A DNA stretch of 14,595 nt. Origin: Frankiales bacterium (GTDB taxonomy: Bacteria; Actinomycetota; Actinomycetes; Mycobacteriales; SCTD01). The notes below the pieces were generated by a model. It saw nothing but the letters and a program-made list of their open reading frames with translations, was not told where the DNA came from and ran no database searches. Below, piece by piece: positions 6,660 through 13,435 of this stretch (position 1 is the first letter of the stretch; each line of letters opens with the position of its first letter). Both the position numbers and the translations under genes were made by a program. The stretch spans positions 1-14,595 of the forward strand of contig JAODNQ010000020.1 of NCBI GenBank assembly GCA_025464695.1. Reading direction: 5' to 3'.

Positions 6660-8188
6660 ACCGCCGCCCCTGCGCTGTCCTCGCCCTCGCCCTGTCGGCG
6701 GCCACCCTGCTGTCCGCCTGCGGCATCCGCGTCTCGGACGCGGAGGTGCTGCGCGCTGCCGGCGGCGGAGCCGTCACCGTCGGCGGAGACGGCCAGGTGG
6801 TGGACCCGCAGGCCGGCGACGCCACGGGCGGCGTCTTCGACCCGCAGGCCGTGGGCGGTACTGGGGACACGAGCGCAGCCCCGACCACGACGGGCACGAC
6901 CGGCGGCACCACCGGCGGCACGACCGGGACCGCGTCCGGCGGGAGCACCGGTGCCACGACCAGCGGTTCCACCGGCACCGGTGGCGGGAGCTCCGGAGGC
7001 ACGAGCGGGAAGGGCGGGACGGGCCCGGCGACGACCGGCGGCGGGCCCGCAGCACCCGCTGCGACCGGCGGAGGACCTCCCCTCCTGCTCGGCAACGTCG
7101 GGCAGTACTCCGGGCCGATCGGCTCCGCCCTCGCCGGCGCCCAGACGATGCTCCAGGTCTGGGCCGCCGCGACCAACGCCTCTGGCGGCATCCTGGGGCG
7201 CCAGGTCAAGGTGGTCTCGGCCAACGACCAGGGCGACCCCTCGATCAACCAGCGGCTCATCAAGGACCAGGTGGAGAACAAGAAGGTCATCGCCTTCGTC
7301 GGCAACCAAGTGCCCCTGTCGGTCCAGGGCGGGGTCGCCTACGTCGAGAGCAAGAAGGTGCCGATCGTCGGCGGGGACGTGAGCTCGTCGACCTGGAACA
7401 CCAGCCCAATGCTGTTCCCCCAGGGCGAGTCGGTCCGCAACATCATCTACTCGCTCGCCAAGGTGGCCGTCGACTCCGGCAAGAAGAAGATGGCCATCTT
7501 CTACTGCGTCGAGAGCCAGGCCAACTGCGTGCTCGCCAACGAGCTGCTGACCAACCAGGGCTACGCGAAGAAGGCCGGCGGCGACATGGTCTACAGCGCC
7601 CAGGTCTCCATCACCCAGCCCGACTTCGCCCAGCAGTGCCTGCAGGCCCAGCAGCGCGGCGCCCAGGCCCTGCTCATGTTCGGCGACCCGAACACGATCG
7701 GCCGCATCGCCAACTCCTGCGGCAGCCAGGGCTACAAGCCGCAATACATCACCGGCTCGCTCGCGGTGAACAACGGCCTCGCGAAGAACAAGAACCTCGA
7801 GGGCCTGCTCGCCCCGCAGCCCTGGTTCGGCTGGCCGCAGAAGACGGCCGCGACCCAGGCCTACCGGGACGCCATCGCGCGCTACGCGCCCGACCTCGAA
7901 GGCTCCAGCGCGACCTCCTCCGTCTGGGGCGCCGCTCAGCTGCTGCGCAAGGCGGTCGAGGCGGCCAAGCCCGCGGCCGGCAAGGCGGTCACCTCCGCAG
8001 ACGTCGTGCGCGGGCTGCACACGCTCAAGGGCGAGACCGTCGACGGCCTGACGCCCGCGCTCACGTTCCCGGCCGGGAAGCCGGCCCAGCCCGCCGCGAA
8101 CTGCTACTTCCTGGTTGCCGTGAAGGGCAGCGCCTGGGAGGACCGCAGCGGAGGCAAGCCGTCCTGCAACGGCTTCAACGCCGGATGA
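6656..8188 (+). CDS. HAAT-type substrate-binding lipoprotein with long Gly/Thr linker
   Basis: 510 aa from GTG 6656 (GTGA overlap). A lipoprotein signal is clear: VNRRPC, a hydrophobic run, then LSAC with the lipid-bearing cysteine at 22. Residues about 66-140 are a low-complexity Gly/Thr/Ser tether, preceded by two DPQA units (50-53 and 62-65). From about 143 the protein follows the LivJ/periplasmic-binding type 1 fold: LLGNVGQYSGPIGSALAGA, then NASGGILGRQVKVVSANDQGDP and further on ITQPDFAQQCLQAQ. It would capture the substrate outside the membrane and deliver it to the LivHM permease. Compared with classical LivJ/K (about 370 aa), the extra length is the tether. The ligand is unknown. Confidence 0.9.
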   Translation: MNRRPCAVLALALSAATLLSACGIRVSDAEVLRAAGGGAVTVGGDGQVVDPQAGDATGGVFDPQAVGGTGDTSAAPTTTGTTGGTTGGTTGTASGGSTGATTSGSTGTGGGSSGGTSGKGGTGPATTGGGPAAPAATGGGPPLLLGNVGQYSGPIGSALAGAQTMLQVWAAATNASGGILGRQVKVVSANDQGDPSINQRLIKDQVENKKVIAFVGNQVPLSVQGGVAYVESKKVPIVGGDVSSSTWNTSPMLFPQGESVRNIIYSLAKVAVDSGKKKMAIFYCVESQANCVLANELLTNQGYAKKAGGDMVYSAQVSITQPDFAQQCLQAQQRGAQALLMFGDPNTIGRIANSCGSQGYKPQYITGSLAVNNGLAKNKNLEGLLAPQPWFGWPQKTAATQAYRDAIARYAPDLEGSSATSSVWGAAQLLRKAVEAAKPAAGKAVTSADVVRGLHTLKGETVDGLTPALTFPAGKPAQPAANCYFLVAVKGSAWEDRSGGKPSCNGFNAG

Positions 8189-8976
8189 CCGCCGCCCTCG
8201 AGGTCGTCGGCCTGACCGTCCGCTTCGGCGGGCTCACCGCGGTCGACGACGTCTCCTTCCACGCAGAGTCCGGGCAGATCACCGCCCTGATCGGCCCGAA
8301 CGGCGCCGGCAAGACCACGACCTTCAACAGCTGCAGCGGTCTGCAGGTGCCCACTGCCGGCCGCGTGCTCCTGTTCGGCACCGACGTGACGGGCACGTCG
8401 CCTGACGCACGTGCGCGCCAGGGACTCGGCCGGACCTACCAGCGGATGCAGCTGTGGACGTCCCTGTCGGTGCTCGACAACGTGGCACTGGGCGCGGAGG
8501 CGCTGCTGGCTGGCGCCAACCCGCTGCGGCACCTGCTGGCGGCGCGTGGCGAGCGCCGCCGGACGCTCGCCGTCGCCCACGAGTCGCTGGAGCGGACCGG
8601 TATCGCGGACCTCGCCGACGCCCGTCCCGGTGACCTGTCCACCGGGCAGCAGCGGCTCGTGGAACTGGCCCGCGCGCTGGCCGCGAACTCCCGCCTGCTG
8701 CTGCTCGACGAGCCGTCGTCGGGCCTCGACAAGGCGGAGACGAAGCGCTTCGGCGACGTGCTGCTCGACGTCGTCGCGCGGGACGGGACCGGCATCCTGC
8801 TGGTGGAGCACGACATGAGCCTCGTCCTCCGGATCTGCGACGCGATCACCGTGCTGGACTTCGGCAAGCGGATCTTCCAGGGCACCCCGCGCGAGGTCGC
8901 CGCGAGCGACGTCGTCCGCGCGGCGTACCTCGGCAGCGAAGACGTCGACGCCGCCCTCGAGCCGGTCGGGGGCTGA
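8185..8976 (+). CDS. livG: LivG-type ABC transporter ATPase
   Basis: 263 aa from ATG 8185 in an ATGA overlap. Walker A GPNGAGKTT at 37-45, signature LSTGQ at 150-154 (instead of the common LSGGQ), Walker B LLLLDE at 170-175, and H-loop H208 in VEHDM. The Q-loop glutamine lies in RTYQRMQLW. LivG ATPases typically carry a LS.G(Q/E) signature and an insertion between Walker A and the signature, which fits here (LLAGANPLRHLLAARGERRR). It hydrolyses ATP to drive import together with LivF. The C-terminus (PREVAASDVVRAAYLGSE) is the usual LivG end. Confident family call; the gene symbol is by type, not by proven substrate. Confidence 0.92.
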   Translation: MTAALEVVGLTVRFGGLTAVDDVSFHAESGQITALIGPNGAGKTTTFNSCSGLQVPTAGRVLLFGTDVTGTSPDARARQGLGRTYQRMQLWTSLSVLDNVALGAEALLAGANPLRHLLAARGERRRTLAVAHESLERTGIADLADARPGDLSTGQQRLVELARALAANSRLLLLDEPSSGLDKAETKRFGDVLLDVVARDGTGILLVEHDMSLVLRICDAITVLDFGKRIFQGTPREVAASDVVRAAYLGSEDVDAALEPVGG

Positions 8977-8977
8977 C

Positions 8978-9682
8978 GTGCTGCTGCTCGACGACGTCGT
9001 GTCCGGCTACGGCGCCACCACGGTCCTGCGGGGCGTCACGCTGGCCGTCCCCGACGGGAGCGTCGTCGCCCTCCTCGGCCCCAACGGTGCCGGCAAGACC
9101 ACCTTGCTGCGCACGGCGTCGGGGCTGCTCCGGCCCACCGCGGGGCGGCTCCTGCTCGACGGGGTCGACCTCACCCGCTCGAGCCCGCACGAGCTGCAGG
9201 CGAACGGCGTGTGCCACGTCCCCGAGGGCCGGGGAGTCTTCCGGTCCATGACGGTCCGCGACAACCTGCGCCTCATGGCGCTGCCCGGGGAGGAGTCCGA
9301 CGCCGTCGACCGGGCCGCCTCCGCCTTCCCCAAGCTCGGCCAGCGGGTCACCCAGCTCGCCGGGACGATGTCCGGCGGCGAGCAGCAGATGCTCGCGCTG
9401 TCGCGGGCGTACCTCCAGCGTCCCGCTGTCGTTCTCCTCGACGAGGTGAGCATGGGCCTCGCCCCGAACATCGTCGACGAGATCTTCGACTTCCTGGCCG
9501 CCCTGGCGGCCCAGGGGTCGAGCCTGCTGCTCGTCGAGCAGTACGTGACCCGCGCCCTCGCGGTGGCGGACTACGTGTACGTGCTGGACCGCGGCGAGGT
9601 CTCCTTCGCCGGGGAGCCGTCCGAGCTCGCCTCCGACGAGCTGTTCGCCCGCTACGCCGGACTGGAAGAGGCACCCGCATGA
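8978..9682 (+). CDS. livF: LivF-type ABC transporter ATPase
   Basis: 234 aa from GTG 8978, one base after the LivG stop. Walker A GPNGAGKTT at 34-42, the LivF marker VPEGRGVF (81-88), signature MSGGEQQM (131-138), Walker B VVLLDE (151-156) followed by SMGLAP, and LLLVEQYV, where Gln replaces the usual H-loop histidine as is normal for LivF. Length is standard. It forms the second ATPase of the importer and pairs with LivG on the cytoplasmic face of the fused permease. The stop overlaps the next ATG by four bases. Confidence 0.93.
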   Translation: MLLLDDVVSGYGATTVLRGVTLAVPDGSVVALLGPNGAGKTTLLRTASGLLRPTAGRLLLDGVDLTRSSPHELQANGVCHVPEGRGVFRSMTVRDNLRLMALPGEESDAVDRAASAFPKLGQRVTQLAGTMSGGEQQMLALSRAYLQRPAVVLLDEVSMGLAPNIVDEIFDFLAALAAQGSSLLLVEQYVTRALAVADYVYVLDRGEVSFAGEPSELASDELFARYAGLEEAPA

Positions 9683-10155
9683 AGAAGCTCCTGCTCGCCG
9701 CGACGGCTGTCGTCGTGGTGGCCGCCTCCACTCCGGCGCTCGCCGCTCCTGCGCCGGCCCGCGTCACCGGCGCGTCCTTCGCGCTCGGGGTCCTGCAGAC
9801 CGGCAACGACGCCGGGCTCCCCCTCGTCTACGGCCTCGGCACCTCCACCGTCTTCCTGGTCGTACCGCCCGGCAGCCTGCCCGAGCCCGGGCGCGGCGTG
9901 GTCCTGCAGGCGTCGGCCGCCGGAGGCGACGTGCTCGCGCAGCTGCAGTCCGCCGGAAGGCAGGGGATCGTGCAGGGCCGCACGGGCGTCGCGCCCCTGG
10001 CCGTGCTGAACGGGCCGGCGAACACGGGTGTGGAGACACTGGCGTCCGTGCTCGACTTCCTGGGCAAGGACCTGGGCGACTACACCGGGCCGTTCAACGT
10101 GACGCTCACCGAGATGGCGGCCATCGCCCGCACCGCGGAGGAGCCGGCGGACTAG
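9679..10155 (+). CDS. Small secreted protein, unknown function
   Basis: 158 aa from ATG 9679 (ATGA overlap with livF). Residues 1-22 are a textbook signal peptide (MKKLLLAATAVVVVAA...ALA). The mature part has no cysteine and no transmembrane helix: SFALGVLQTGNDAGLPLVYGLG, a VFLVVPPGSLPEPG turn, and an acidic C-terminus ending AEEPAD. No family is recognised. Being coupled to the ATPase genes suggests an exported partner of the transporter, for example a substrate-presenting or surface protein. Its TAG stop is formed by CTAG, which is also the stop of the converging phosphotransferase gene. Confidence 0.7.
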   Translation: MKKLLLAATAVVVVAASTPALAAPAPARVTGASFALGVLQTGNDAGLPLVYGLGTSTVFLVVPPGSLPEPGRGVVLQASAAGGDVLAQLQSAGRQGIVQGRTGVAPLAVLNGPANTGVETLASVLDFLGKDLGDYTGPFNVTLTEMAAIARTAEEPAD

Positions 10156-11174
10156 CCCTCGAGCGCCGCGTGCCCCCGGGCCACCAGCTCGGGCACGAGG
10201 CCGCCGAGCCCGTCGAAGCCCTCTCCCACGGTGAGGCCCTGCTGCGACCGGTAGTGGATGCCCTCGAAGATCGCGCCGATCTTGTAGAAGGCGAACGCGA
10301 GGTACCAGGGCAGGCCGGTGAGGTCCAGCGCGCTCCGCCGGGCGTACTCGGCGACCAGCAGGTCTGAGGACGGGAAATCGGGGGCGTCGCCGGGCACCGC
10401 GGCGACAGGGCTGTCGAGACCGCGCAACCCGTCCCACCAGACGACGGTCGAGGCGAGGTCGGCCAGCGGGTCGCCGAGGGTGGCCATCTCCCAGTCCAGG
10501 ACCGCGACGATCTCGTCCCCGGCGCCCACGACGACGTTGTCGAGCCGGTAGTCGCCGTGCACGACGGACCCGACCTGCAACGGGGGCACCTGCTCGGCGA
10601 GCCGGTCCGACAGGTGGGCGAGCTCGGGCAGCGGACGGCTGTGCGACTTCTCGAGCTGGCGCCGCCACGTCCTCAGCTGGCGGTCCAGGTACCCCACGGG
10701 CCGGCCCAGGTCACCGAGCCCGACGGCATCGGGCTCCACCTCGTGCAGCCGCACCAGGACGTCCACCAGGCTGACCGCAAGCGCTTCGGCCCGGGGCGCA
10801 CCGAGCCCGGCGAGCTGGCCGGAGTCGCGCAGCACGACGCCGTCGGCGAACTCCATGACGTAGAAGGGCGCCCCGAGGACCTCCGGGCCGGCGAGCAGGA
10901 GCGGACGCGGCACCGGGACGCGGGTCGGAGCGAGGGCGGCGAGCAGGCGGTGCTCGCGCGCCATGTCGTGCGCCGTCTCGAGCACGTGGCCGAGCGGCGG
11001 GCGGCGGAGCACCCAGCGACTGGTCCCGTCGGTGAGGAGGTAGGTCAGGTTCGACCGGCCCCCGGCCACCAGCTCCGCGAGCAGGGGGCCGTGGAGCAGA
11101 CCGGGCAGGTGCGCGCGCAGGTGCTCCTCGAGGCGAGCCAGGGGCAGCCCCGGGAGGTCGGGGATCTCGAGCAC
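10152..11174 (-). CDS. Phosphotransferase-family protein (ACAD10/11 N-terminal-like, APH fold)
   Basis: 340 aa on the minus strand from GTG at 11174-11172, preceded by AGAGGAGG. It has the aminoglycoside-phosphotransferase/choline-kinase-like fold: a glycine-rich loop GGRSNLTYLL (38-47), WVLRRPPLG with the ATP-binding region, the catalytic loop HGDYRLDN (206-213, base D208) and a metal-binding LDWE (226-229) followed by MATLGDPLADLA. The WYLAFAFYKIGAIFEGI segment near the end is typical of the subgroup found beside acyl-CoA dehydrogenases; in mammals it is fused to one in ACAD10/11, where it phosphorylates 4-hydroxyacyl-CoA. A matching dehydrogenase is encoded at 12170, so the pair may act on hydroxyacyl-CoA. 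An antibiotic-resistance role is unlikely. Confidence 0.88.
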   Translation of the reverse strand: MLEIPDLPGLPLARLEEHLRAHLPGLLHGPLLAELVAGGRSNLTYLLTDGTSRWVLRRPPLGHVLETAHDMAREHRLLAALAPTRVPVPRPLLLAGPEVLGAPFYVMEFADGVVLRDSGQLAGLGAPRAEALAVSLVDVLVRLHEVEPDAVGLGDLGRPVGYLDRQLRTWRRQLEKSHSRPLPELAHLSDRLAEQVPPLQVGSVVHGDYRLDNVVVGAGDEIVAVLDWEMATLGDPLADLASTVVWWDGLRGLDSPVAAVPGDAPDFPSSDLLVAEYARRSALDLTGLPWYLAFAFYKIGAIFEGIHYRSQQGLTVGEGFDGLGGLVPELVARGHAALEG

Positions 11175-11186
11175 GTGTCCTCCTCT

Positions 11187-11204
11187 CCCGAGCGATCGCT
11201 CGGG
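11187..11204. promoter_or_regulatory. Perfect 18-bp palindrome; likely TetR-type operator
   Basis: CCCGAGCGA/TCGCTCGGG is an exact palindrome in the divergent gap, 12 bases upstream of the phosphotransferase GTG and about 80 bases upstream of the regulator gene. Position and symmetry suit a dimeric TetR-type repressor. It shares the half-site CGCTCGG with the repeat at 12133-12156. Confidence 0.65.
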
Positions 11205-11217
11205 TCGTTCAGAGCGA

Positions 11218-11247
11218 ACGGTGCCGTCGCGGCCGCCCTCCTGTCAA
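11218..11247 (-). promoter_or_regulatory. Candidate minus-strand promoter of the phosphotransferase gene
   Basis: On the minus strand TTGACA (11247-11242) is a perfect -35 and CACCGT (11223-11218) a weak -10 at 18 bases. Transcription would start about 10 bases further, just before the palindrome at 11187-11204. A repressor bound there would block elongation or clearance. The -10 is poor, so this is tentative. Confidence 0.45.
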
Positions 11248-11251
11248 GGGC

Positions 11252-11257
11252 TACGGT
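11252..11257 (+). promoter_or_regulatory. Candidate -10 box for the regulator gene
   Basis: TACGGT lies 31 bases upstream of the regulator's GTG and is identical to the -10 at 12127-12132. No good -35 is seen at 17-18 bases, so it may be an activator-dependent or weak promoter. It lies only four bases from the opposing -35 at 11242-11247, so the two promoters overlap back to back. Confidence 0.35.
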
Positions 11258-11282
11258 GCTGCTGCCCGACCAGGAGGAGCCC

Positions 11283-12107
11283 GTGACTGCGCACACCGTG
11301 GACCGCGCCGTGGTCGGCCAACGCCTGCGAGGGGCGCGGGAGGCCGCCGGCCTGACCCTGCGCGAGGTCGCGGCCGCCCTCGGCGTGAGCAGCGGCACCT
11401 GGAGCGCCGTGGAGAACGGCCGGACCCGGCTGGAGCCCGCGCGGCTCGCGGCCGCGGCAGACCTGCTGCAGGTGGAGGCCGGCACCCTGGTGGGCCCGGC
11501 CGAGGCGCCGGCGTCCCCACAGGGCTGGCGCGACTTCCCGCCCCTGCACCTGCCCGCACCGCTGGCCGGAGCCCTCGAGGCGTTCGTCGAGCTGGGCTAC
11601 CACGGCGCGACCGTCCGCGACATCGCCCAGCGGGCGGGCCTGTCCGTGCCCGGCGTCTACCACCACTGGCCCAGCAAGCAGCACCTGCTCGTCGCCCTCC
11701 TCGACCTCACCATGGACGACCTCCTGCGACGCAGCCGGGAGGCACGGGCCGAGGGCGACAGCCCGGTGGAGCGGCTCAGCCGGCTCGTGGAGTGCCTCGC
11801 GCTCTTCCACACCTACCGCCGCGACCTCGGCTTCATCGGGGCCAGCGAGATGCGCAGCCTGCAGGAACCGGATCGCACCCGCATCGCCGCCGCGCGCGTC
11901 GAGCAGCAGCGCATGGTCGACGACGAGGTCCTCGCCGCCGTCCGTCGTGGGCTCGCCACCACCTCGACCCCGCGGGACGCGGCGCGAGCCGTCGTCAGCC
12001 TGTGCACCGCGCTCCCCCAGTGGTGGGGGCCGAGCGGACCCGAGGACCCTGAGACGGTCGCGCGGCGCTACGTCGGGTTCGCGCTGGACCTGGTCGGGGC
12101 GCGTTGA
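11283..12107 (+). CDS. XRE-HTH/TetR fusion transcriptional regulator
   Basis: 274 aa from GTG 11283 with AGGAGG at 11272-11277. Residues about 10-71 are a Cro/C1-type helix-turn-helix (GQRLRGAREAAGLTLREVAAALGVSSGTWSAVENGRT compressed into the usual five-helix pattern, with the SxxTWSxxENG recognition region at 36-46). After a short linker, residues about 94-141 are a TetR N-terminal HTH (FVELGYHGATVRDIAQRAGL, then VYHHWPSKQHLL). The rest is an alpha-helical ligand/dimer domain, with FHTYRRDLGFIGASEMRSL like KstR-type regulators of lipid catabolism. Two complete DNA-binding modules in one chain are unusual. Divergent to the phosphotransferase and upstream of the dehydrogenase, it most likely represses both and senses an acyl-CoA-like ligand. 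Confidence 0.88.
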   Translation: MTAHTVDRAVVGQRLRGAREAAGLTLREVAAALGVSSGTWSAVENGRTRLEPARLAAAADLLQVEAGTLVGPAEAPASPQGWRDFPPLHLPAPLAGALEAFVELGYHGATVRDIAQRAGLSVPGVYHHWPSKQHLLVALLDLTMDDLLRRSREARAEGDSPVERLSRLVECLALFHTYRRDLGFIGASEMRSLQEPDRTRIAAARVEQQRMVDDEVLAAVRRGLATTSTPRDAARAVVSLCTALPQWWGPSGPEDPETVARRYVGFALDLVGAR

Positions 12108-12132
12108 CGGCCTGACCACAGCGCCCTACGGT
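12104..12132 (+). promoter_or_regulatory. Promoter of the dehydrogenase-hydratase pair
   Basis: TTGACG (12104-12109), 17-base spacer, TACGGT (12127-12132). The -35 includes the regulator gene's stop codon (TGA 12105-12107). The predicted start at about 12139 falls inside the inverted repeat at 12133-12156, the usual layout of a repressed promoter. Confidence 0.65.
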
Positions 12133-12156
12133 CAGACCGACCAAGCGCTCGGTCTG
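12133..12156. promoter_or_regulatory. Inverted-repeat operator, KstR2-like
   Basis: CAGACCGA (12133-12140) and TCGGTCTG (12149-12156) are exact 8-bp reverse complements around an 8-base spacer. The centre ACCAAGCGCTCGGT (12140-12153) matches nine of ten fixed positions of the KstR2 operator as I recall it (AnCAAGnnCTTGnT). It covers the predicted transcription start, so binding should repress the dehydrogenase gene. The local XRE-TetR protein is the likely binder. Confidence 0.65.
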
Positions 12157-12169
12157 TTCAGGAGGCTCC

Positions 12170-13435
12170 ATGCTCGACACCGCACTGGCGGACACCAGCC
12201 TGCCCGCGCCGTCTGCGCGGGCACAGGACCTGCACGCCGAGATGCGGGCCTTCCTGCAGGACGAGGTGCTGCCGGCGGAGGTCGAGTACCTCGCCCACCG
12301 CTCCGCGTCGGGTCCCGAGGGCCACGAGGTGCCGCCCGTCGTCGAGCGGCTCAAGAAGAGCGCGCGGGCCCGCGGCCTGTGGAACCTGTTCCTGCCGTCG
12401 GAGTCCGGCCTCACCCAGCTCGAGTACGCCCCCCTGGCCGAGCTGTCCGGGTGGAGCAACGACCTCGCCCCCGAGGCCATCAACTGCCAGGCGCCGGACA
12501 CCGGCAACATGGAGCTGCTGCACCTGCTGGGCACGGCAGACCAGAAGCGCGACTGGCTCGAGCCGCTGCTGGCCGGCGAGATCCGCTCCGCCTTCGCCAT
12601 GACGGAGCCGGACGTCGCGAGCAGCGACGCCACCAACATCGCCACGCGCATCGAGCGCGACGGGGACTCCTACGTCGTCACCGGCCGCAAGTGGTGGACC
12701 AGCGGCGCCATGGACCCGCGCTGCGCCCTGCTCGTCGTGATGGGCAAGACCGACCCGGGCGCGCCCGAGCACCTGCAGCAGACGATGGTCCTCGTCCCGA
12801 CCAGCACGCCGGGGGTCCGCCTCGTCCGCGACCTGCCCGTGTTCGGCCACCACGACCAGCACGGGCACGCCGAGGTCGAGTTCGACGCCGTCCGCGTCCC
12901 GTTGACGAACGTGGTCGGCGAGGAGGGCGGCGGGTTCGCTGCGGCCCAGGCACGGCTCGGTCCCGGTCGCATCCACCACTGCATGCGCGCCCTGGGGGCG
13001 GCCGAGCGCGCGCTGGCGCTCATGGTGCAGCGGGCCCAGAGCCGAGTCGCCTTCGGCCGGCCGCTTGCGGAGCAGGGCGTCGTCCAGCAGCAGATCGCGG
13101 AGTCCCGCCTCGAGATCGAACAGGCCCGCCTGCTGTGCCACCGGGCCAGCCACGTCATCGACACGTCCGGCAACAAGGCGGCGCGCGACCTCGTGGCGAT
13201 GGCGAAGGTCGCTGTTCCCCGGGCTGCGACGCGGGTGATCGACCGCGCGATCCAGGTCCACGGCGGCGCCGGCGTCACCGACGTGACGCCGCTGGCCGCG
13301 ATGTACGGCTGGCACCGCGCCATGCGCCTGTTCGACGGTCCGGACGAGGTCCACCTGCGCTCGATCGCCAGGGCCGAGCTCCGACGGACCCCCCTCCTGT
13401 CCGCGAGCTCGCCCGGCCCGGGCGCCGACCGATGA
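12170..13435 (+). CDS. Acyl-CoA dehydrogenase, ACAD10/11-like
   Basis: 421 aa from ATG 12170, with AGGAGG four bases upstream. Family landmarks: APDTGNMELL (108-117), the FAD/substrate motif FAMTEPDVASSDATNI (142-157), KWWTSGAMDPRC, the FGRPL/QGVVQQQIAESR region near the subunit interface, and IQVHGGAGVTD. The segment RAMRLFDGPDEVH near 384-395 has Asp389 where short-chain dehydrogenases have the catalytic Glu of YEGT; the DGPDEVH form is typical of the ACAD10/11 class. It oxidises acyl-CoA to enoyl-CoA with an electron-transfer flavoprotein as acceptor. The neighbouring phosphotransferase and hydratase complete a short beta-oxidation-like set. Acyl chain preference is unknown. The stop overlaps the hydratase start. 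Confidence 0.92.
   Translation: MLDTALADTSLPAPSARAQDLHAEMRAFLQDEVLPAEVEYLAHRSASGPEGHEVPPVVERLKKSARARGLWNLFLPSESGLTQLEYAPLAELSGWSNDLAPEAINCQAPDTGNMELLHLLGTADQKRDWLEPLLAGEIRSAFAMTEPDVASSDATNIATRIERDGDSYVVTGRKWWTSGAMDPRCALLVVMGKTDPGAPEHLQQTMVLVPTSTPGVRLVRDLPVFGHHDQHGHAEVEFDAVRVPLTNVVGEEGGGFAAAQARLGPGRIHHCMRALGAAERALALMVQRAQSRVAFGRPLAEQGVVQQQIAESRLEIEQARLLCHRASHVIDTSGNKAARDLVAMAKVAVPRAATRVIDRAIQVHGGAGVTDVTPLAAMYGWHRAMRLFDGPDEVHLRSIARAELRRTPLLSASSPGPGADR

Noticed and set aside
6900..7060. Repeat-rich stretch that might be a CRISPR or tandem-repeat array
   Set aside because: The repeats are short, irregular, in frame and encode the Gly/Thr linker. There are no spacers.
10152..11174. Aminoglycoside-resistance kinase
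   Set aside because: The fold and catalytic motifs are shared, but the sequence details and the acyl-CoA dehydrogenase context fit the ACAD-associated subgroup.
10557..11282. Upstream extension of the XRE-TetR regulator frame
   Set aside because: It is antisense to the phosphotransferase. The GTG at 11283 has a strong RBS and starts directly before the XRE domain.
11947..13431. Upstream extension of the hydratase frame
   Set aside because: It is an out-of-frame shadow of the dehydrogenase gene; the ATG at 13432 in the ATGA overlap is the natural start.
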